Assembly: GCA_964461325.1 (NCBI GenBank)
Contig: CAYWTW010000004.1
Location: 1-23,371, forward strand
Origin: CAYUVV01 sp964461325
GTDB lineage: Bacteria; Patescibacteriota; Minisyncoccia; Phycocordibacterales; JACOZG01
Length of the DNA: 23,371 bases
Direction: 5' to 3'
The position numbers were made by a program, and so were the translations under genes. Below the pieces are notes generated by a model, which had not been told where the DNA came from, did not search any database, and was given only the letters and a program-made list of their open reading frames with translations. This document shows positions 20,809 to 23,371 of this stretch, piece by piece. Numbering within the stretch: the stretch's first letter is position 1; each line of letters opens with the position of its first letter.

Positions 20809-20873
20809 ATGGGACGGTCTTGAAAACCGTTATATCCGAAAGGGTATCGTGAGTTCGAATCTCACCTCCTCCG
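20787..20873 (+). tRNA. tRNA-Ser (TGA)
   Basis: A complete 87-nt type II tRNA. Acceptor GGAGGAG pairs with CTCCTCC, discriminator G typical of Ser. The anticodon arm ACGGT-CTTGAAA-ACCGT gives anticodon TGA. A long variable arm (TATCCGAAAGGGTATC) and T arm GTGAGTTCGAATCTCAC follow. CCA is not encoded. Its first 22 bases also end the upstream GIY-YIG gene, and its first 36 bases are duplicated at 20428-20463. Its original promoter is probably left of the duplicate, so the precursor may include the nuclease mRNA. Confidence 0.97.
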
Positions 20874-20889
20874 TTTTCTTAGCTGGTGT

Positions 20890-20895
20890 TATAAT
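20890..20895 (+). promoter_or_regulatory. Extended -10 before the MFS-like gene
   Basis: TGTTATAAT: a TATAAT at 20890-20895 with the extended TG motif, located between tRNA-Ser and the ATG at 20910. Transcription would begin near 20902, leaving a leader of only about 8 nt. No clear -35. Confidence 0.6.
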
Positions 20896-20909
20896 CTTAG
20901 GCACCAGTC

Positions 20910-21551
20910 ATGAGCAAACGAGGATCGAATCTAAAATACTATTTTCTGCGTGATATTAACCCCGTCGTCCGTCTACTTATTATCTCCGACACAGTTTTCA
21001 TGGGCGCGGCCGGCTTGCTCGGCCCCATTTTCGCCCTCTTCATCAGTGACTTCATCGTCGGAGGCAACGAAGCCGTGGCCGGTCTCGCCGCCGGCATTTA
21101 TCTTTTTACCAAGAGTGTTTTTCAGGTCCCGATCGCCCATTGGATCGATCGCGTTCGGGGCGAACGCGACGACTTTTGGCTATTATTCAGCTTCACCATC
21201 ATTATTGGATTAACACCTCTGCTCTATCTCGCTATTAGTACGCCGCTCCAACTCTACATCATCCAATTCTTTATTGGCTTGTGCACGGCCTTCACCTTCC
21301 CTACCTACATGGCTATTTTCACTCGTCACATCGATCGCGACAAGGAAGGGACGGAGTGGGGCGTTTACTTTACCCTTACCGACATGACGGGCGCGGCGAT
21401 GGCCGCCCTCGGCGGCTACATCGCCGCGGTAAGCGGCTTTCCGCCCCTGATTTGGGGCGTAGTCATCATTTCGCTCACCGGCTCCCTTTTACTTTGGCCG
21501 ATTAGGCCGTATATTAAGGGTCATGCAATGCGTCATTCTCGCCGCGGGTGA
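20910..21551 (+). CDS. Half-length MFS-type transporter protein
   Basis: A 213-aa membrane protein with six predicted helices (about 20-45, 53-75, 90-108, 112-136, 152-172, 178-197), equal to one half of a standard 12-helix major facilitator protein. The 2-3 loop HWIDRVRGERDD resembles MFS motif A (D-R-G-R-R). Helix 4 contains FIGLCTAFTFPTYMAIFTRH, typical of MFS. It could work as a dimer or be a truncated remnant; the end is tidy (overlapping the next gene by 29 nt) so a stable half-size form is more likely. Substrate unknown. A near-leaderless promoter stands directly before it. Confidence 0.78.
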   Translation: MSKRGSNLKYYFLRDINPVVRLLIISDTVFMGAAGLLGPIFALFISDFIVGGNEAVAGLAAGIYLFTKSVFQVPIAHWIDRVRGERDDFWLLFSFTIIIGLTPLLYLAISTPLQLYIIQFFIGLCTAFTFPTYMAIFTRHIDRDKEGTEWGVYFTLTDMTGAAMAALGGYIAAVSGFPPLIWGVVIISLTGSLLLWPIRPYIKGHAMRHSRRG

Positions 21552-22236
21552 AGGGCGAAGACTCCGTCCGCTCACCAACGAACGCCCCAAACCGCTCGTA
21601 TCTCTCGCCGGCCGGCCGCTCCTTGACCACATCGCGGAAGCCCTCCCGTCCGCGGTAACTGAAATTGTGTTGGTGGTGGGCTATCGCGGGCAAGACATCG
21701 TGGAGCATTGCGGCGAAAATTATTTTGACCGACCGGTACGTTATTTTTGGCAACGAGAGGCAAACGGCAACGCTCTCGCCCTTCAGGCCGCCGAAACCGC
21801 GTTGCGCGACCGATTCTTCGTTTTGTTCGCCGATGACTTGATCGACCGCTCGAGTCTCGAGACGGCCCTGCGGTATGAGCGCGCGATTTTGGCGAGCCGG
21901 CACGACCAACCGCAAAACTTCGGCGTAATCGCCACCAACCCAGACGGCAGCGTGGCTGAAATTTTAGAAAAACCGGCCAATCCGCCAAGCAATCTGGTGT
22001 GTACCAGCGCCTCCCTTTTGGATCGGAGTATTTTTGAGCAAATTGAACCGGCCCAACCCAACCGCGAGAGTTACCTCTCGCGCGCGATCGCCAAACTGGC
22101 CAAAATCAAGCCGATAATGGTGAGCCCAATGCGTCATTGGTACCCTATCGGCTGGCCGGAAGATTTGGCGCGGGCAGAGGACTGGCTCGCCCGCCAACAG
22201 TCCCCGCTATTGACGAACGCGGTGGAGGTGAGTTAG
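21523..22236 (+). CDS. Sugar-1-phosphate nucleotidylyltransferase-like enzyme
   Basis: A 237-aa protein with the nucleotidyltransferase Rossmann-like core: MQCVILAAGEGRRLRPLTNE (1-20, nucleotide-binding G-x-G-x-R loop), RPKPL with Lys23, GYRGQDI, NGNALALQAAE (81-91), FVLFADDLI (99-107, metal-binding Asp), NFGVIATNPDGSVAEILEKP (132-151) and a C-terminal WYPIGWPEDLARAEDWL. Such enzymes make NDP-sugars from NTP and sugar phosphate for surface glycans. There is no left-handed beta-helix domain, so it is not GlmU; the sugar cannot be told. It overlaps the MFS-like gene by 29 nt. Confidence 0.9.
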   Translation: MQCVILAAGEGRRLRPLTNERPKPLVSLAGRPLLDHIAEALPSAVTEIVLVVGYRGQDIVEHCGENYFDRPVRYFWQREANGNALALQAAETALRDRFFVLFADDLIDRSSLETALRYERAILASRHDQPQNFGVIATNPDGSVAEILEKPANPPSNLVCTSASLLDRSIFEQIEPAQPNRESYLSRAIAKLAKIKPIMVSPMRHWYPIGWPEDLARAEDWLARQQSPLLTNAVEVS

Positions 22237-22239
22237 GAT
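22210..22239 (+). promoter_or_regulatory. Promoter of the RRM gene inside the preceding CDS
   Basis: TTGACG (22210-22215), an 18-nt spacer and TAGGAT (22234-22239), overlapping the final codons and stop of the nucleotidyltransferase gene. Transcription would begin near 22246. Confidence 0.6.
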
Positions 22240-22242
22240 AGT

Positions 22243-22287
22243 CCGGTAAGCATCTTATCTTCAAAATAAGATCTGGTCGGCTTACGG
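22243..22287 (+). promoter_or_regulatory. Structured 5' leader of the RRM gene
   Basis: An outer stem GTAAGC (22246-22251) / GCTTAC (22280-22285), extendable by CC/GG, encloses an AT-rich hairpin ATCTTAT (22252-22258) / ATAAGAT (22266-22272). The AU-rich inner stem would melt easily. As the next gene encodes an RNA-binding protein, autoregulation or temperature control is possible but not shown. Confidence 0.55.
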
Positions 22288-22310
22288 AGTTAAAAGTAAT
22301 CGAAAATTAA

Positions 22311-22598
22311 ATGGCCAAAAAGTTATATGTCGGTGGTCTGTCTTACAGCACCACGCAGGACGGTTTGCGCGAGGCCTTTGCTAAGGCCGGTAGCGTCCAA
22401 TCGACGGCGGTAATCACCGACAAAGTCACCGGTCGCTCTCGCGGATTCGGCTTCGTCGAGATGGAAAACGACAGCGAGGCTGAAAAAGCTATCGAAATGT
22501 GGAACGGCAAGGAGCTCGATGGACGACGTCTCGTCGTCAACGAAGCTCGTCCGCTCGAGAACGATGCGCGGCGTGGCGGTTTTAGCCGACCAAACTAG
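22311..22598 (+). CDS. Single RRM RNA-binding protein
   Basis: A 95-aa protein consisting of one RNA-recognition motif: RNP2 LYVGGL (5-10), RNP1 RGFGFVEM (44-51), and the expected beta-alpha-beta-beta-alpha-beta spacing with IEMWNGKELDGRRLVVNEAR (61-80). The aromatic residues that stack on RNA (Tyr6, Phe46, Phe48) are all present. A short basic Gly tail (ARRGGFSRPN) follows. Similar bacterial proteins (for example cyanobacterial Rbp) bind mRNA, often under cold stress. It is monocistronic, with its own promoter, a 65-nt structured leader and a strong terminator. Confidence 0.93.
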   Translation: MAKKLYVGGLSYSTTQDGLREAFAKAGSVQSTAVITDKVTGRSRGFGFVEMENDSEAEKAIEMWNGKELDGRRLVVNEARPLENDARRGGFSRPN

Positions 22599-22619
22599 CG
22601 TTCGAACCAGGTGAGTGCC

Positions 22620-22648
22620 AAAAAGCCAGAGCTCCGCTCTGGCTTTTT
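22620..22648 (+). terminator. Terminator of the RRM gene
   Basis: A 12-bp stem AAAAGCCAGAGC / GCTCTGGCTTTT with a 3-nt TCC loop (22621-22647) and a T tail, 22 nt after the stop codon. It is roughly symmetrical and could act on both strands. Confidence 0.92.
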
Positions 22649-22662
22649 GCGTGATGGCCAGT

Positions 22663-22668
22663 TATGAT
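22663..22668 (+). promoter_or_regulatory. -10 box before the two-TM protein gene
   Basis: TATGAT at 22663-22668, 8 nt before the ATG at 22677, so a leaderless transcript is again likely. The -35 would fall in the terminator stem and is not recognisable. Confidence 0.4.
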
Positions 22669-22676
22669 AAATCACG

Positions 22677-23147
22677 ATGCTGGAGACCAAAAAATTTGTC
22701 GAGTGGGAAACGCCAGAATTCGTCCATCGCCCCAAGAGCGCCAACTGGTACTGGACGCTCGCCCTCGTCGCGACGGCCGGCTTTCTCGCCGCCCTGCTCA
22801 CGAAAAATTTTCTGTTTGCCATCTTCATCCTCGTGGCCGCCGGCGTGCTCTACCTTTTGGCGCGACGGCGGCCCGAAACAGTGCGCGTGGCCATCACGGA
22901 ACGCGGCTTGCTCGTGGCTGATAATCTGCTCCCCTACCGCGAGGCCCGCTCCTTCTGCTTTCGGGATCGGCACGGCCACACTCACTTAAGCATCGCCACC
23001 GAGCGCTGGCTCGCGCGCGGCGTGACGGTCCCGCTCCACCCCGAACACACGCCGGCCATCCTGCGGCCGCATCTCGAGCCCTATCTTGACGAAGTGGAGG
23101 AGGCCGAAACTCTAGCCGACGCGCTCATTCACCGTCTCGGTTTATAG
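22677..23147 (+). CDS. Unknown two-TM membrane protein
   Basis: A 156-aa protein. A cytoplasmic N-terminus (EWETPEFVHRPKSANWYW) leads to two closely spaced membrane helices at about 25-41 and 44-63, forming a hairpin, followed by RRRPETVRV and a cytoplasmic domain (VAITERGLLVADNLLPYREA, LSIATERWLARGVTVPLHP) that ends in a helix (EVEEAETLADALIHRLG). The PEF-H...W-W opening is a pattern I recall from small CPR membrane proteins. No catalytic motif is visible. It has a -10 box just ahead and lies alone between the RRM gene and tRNA-Arg. Confidence 0.72.
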   Translation: MLETKKFVEWETPEFVHRPKSANWYWTLALVATAGFLAALLTKNFLFAIFILVAAGVLYLLARRRPETVRVAITERGLLVADNLLPYREARSFCFRDRHGHTHLSIATERWLARGVTVPLHPEHTPAILRPHLEPYLDEVEEAETLADALIHRLGL

Positions 23148-23187
23148 ACAGATAGACAAACCACGCCGTTTGATATTGAATAGATGG

Positions 23188-23312
23188 GCGAAGTAGTGGC
23201 CCTCGTAGTTTCCACCTTCGCTCGCTTTAGCAGCTGAGCTTCGGCGGACAGGCAACGGATAGTAGTATAAAACCACCTGCCCTTCGAAGCTCCGATGTTA
23301 ATCGGAGCGAAG
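23188..23312 (+). pseudogene. Broken 5' copy of tRNA-Arg(GCG) with a 42-bp insertion
   Basis: GCGAAGTAGTGGCCCTCGTA then GTT (23188-23210) matches the flank and first 12 bases of the tRNA at 23307-23329 in 22 of 23 positions. The match resumes as CAACGGATAG at 23253-23262 (tRNA bases 13-22). The 42 bp between (23211-23252) begin TCCACCTTCGCT and end AGCTTCGGCGGACAGG, an imperfect palindrome (TCC-CC...GCT with AGC...GG-GGA) of the kind common in CPR genomes. The copy then ends. A hairpin GCTCCGAT-GTTA-ATCGGAGC with outer CTTC/GAAG (23282-23312) stands immediately before the complete tRNA. Confidence 0.85.
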
Positions 23313-23317
23313 TAGGG

Positions 23318-23371
23318 GCCCTCGTAGTTCAACGGATAGAACGCGGGATTGCGGATCCCGTAATGTAGGTT
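23318..23371 (+). tRNA. tRNA-Arg (GCG), cut by the window end
   Basis: Acceptor 5' strand GCCCTCG, T8-A9, D arm GTTCAACGGATAGAAC, and anticodon arm CGGGA-TTGCGGA-TCCCG, giving anticodon GCG (Arg, CGC/CGT). The variable loop and the start of the T arm (GTAGGTT) are present; the 3' end lies outside the window. Its first 22 bases are duplicated upstream. Confidence 0.92.

Noticed and set aside
23129..23332. 67-aa minus-strand frame near the right edge
   Set aside because: It reads through the tRNA-Arg copies and palindromes; there is no start signal or family resemblance.

Overview
The window looks like a piece of a Patescibacteria (CPR, Parcubacteria-like) genome of moderate GC. The reasons are: many short, tightly overlapping genes using the standard code (TGA is a stop); a type IV pilus locus with no secretin or PilQ in view; small proteins that I recall as CPR-typical (a DUF5652-like membrane protein, a half-length MFS protein, a single-RRM protein, GIY-YIG mini-nucleases); and scattered GC-rich palindromes. 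The assignment is inferred from gene content only. A run of 10 N at 16321-16330 shows this is a scaffold with a gap.

Layout. 1-1504 is accessory: an unknown 218-aa protein with a canonical promoter and an overlapping upstream ORF, then a GIY-YIG nuclease gene bounded by a 20-bp inverted repeat, the right arm of which runs into tRNA-His. 1523-12951 (all minus) is one long, mostly overlapping gene run. In transcription order it is a GspG-like pseudopilin, a secreted beta-helix protein, a PAS histidine kinase, a receiver-only response regulator, PilB, PilC, three pseudopilins, a PilX-like protein, a divergent PilM, a type IV pilin, and a cobalamin adenosyltransferase. 13021-14180 holds tRNA-Leu, ribosomal protein L19 and an RluA-type pseudouridine synthase. 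14175-14374 is a plus-strand solo unit (promoter, 20-codon acidic ORF, strong terminator). 14392-16440 is accessory: a TPR-like protein, tRNA-Val, tandem palindromes, an unknown gene with complete expression signals, and the gap. 16451-19075 holds tRNA-Arg(TCT) and a second pilus block (PilM, PilN, PilO and a small membrane protein). 19105-20121 is a RuvX resolvase fused to a YqaA/DedA-type membrane domain. 20143-23371 (plus) holds a DUF5652-like protein, a tRNA-Ser whose 5' half is duplicated around a GIY-YIG gene, a half-size MFS protein, a sugar-phosphate nucleotidyltransferase, an RRM protein with a structured leader, a two-TM protein and the start of tRNA-Arg(GCG), which also has a broken 5' copy upstream.

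How it works together. The two pilus blocks supply the ATPase (PilB), platform (PilC), inner-membrane alignment complex (PilM/N/O), a main-pilin candidate and several minor pilins. The kinase and receiver proteins overlap pilB and probably control pilus assembly. Prepilin peptidase and PilT are not in the window. The beta-helix protein is a candidate surface or pilus-associated factor.

Most unusual points: three tRNA genes with partial tRNA or flank duplications, two of them carrying GIY-YIG genes and two carrying hairpin insertions; the RuvX-YqaA fusion; the kinase/receiver/PilB overlap; and several genes whose -10 box sits only 4-14 nt before the start codon, which predicts leaderless or near-leaderless mRNAs.
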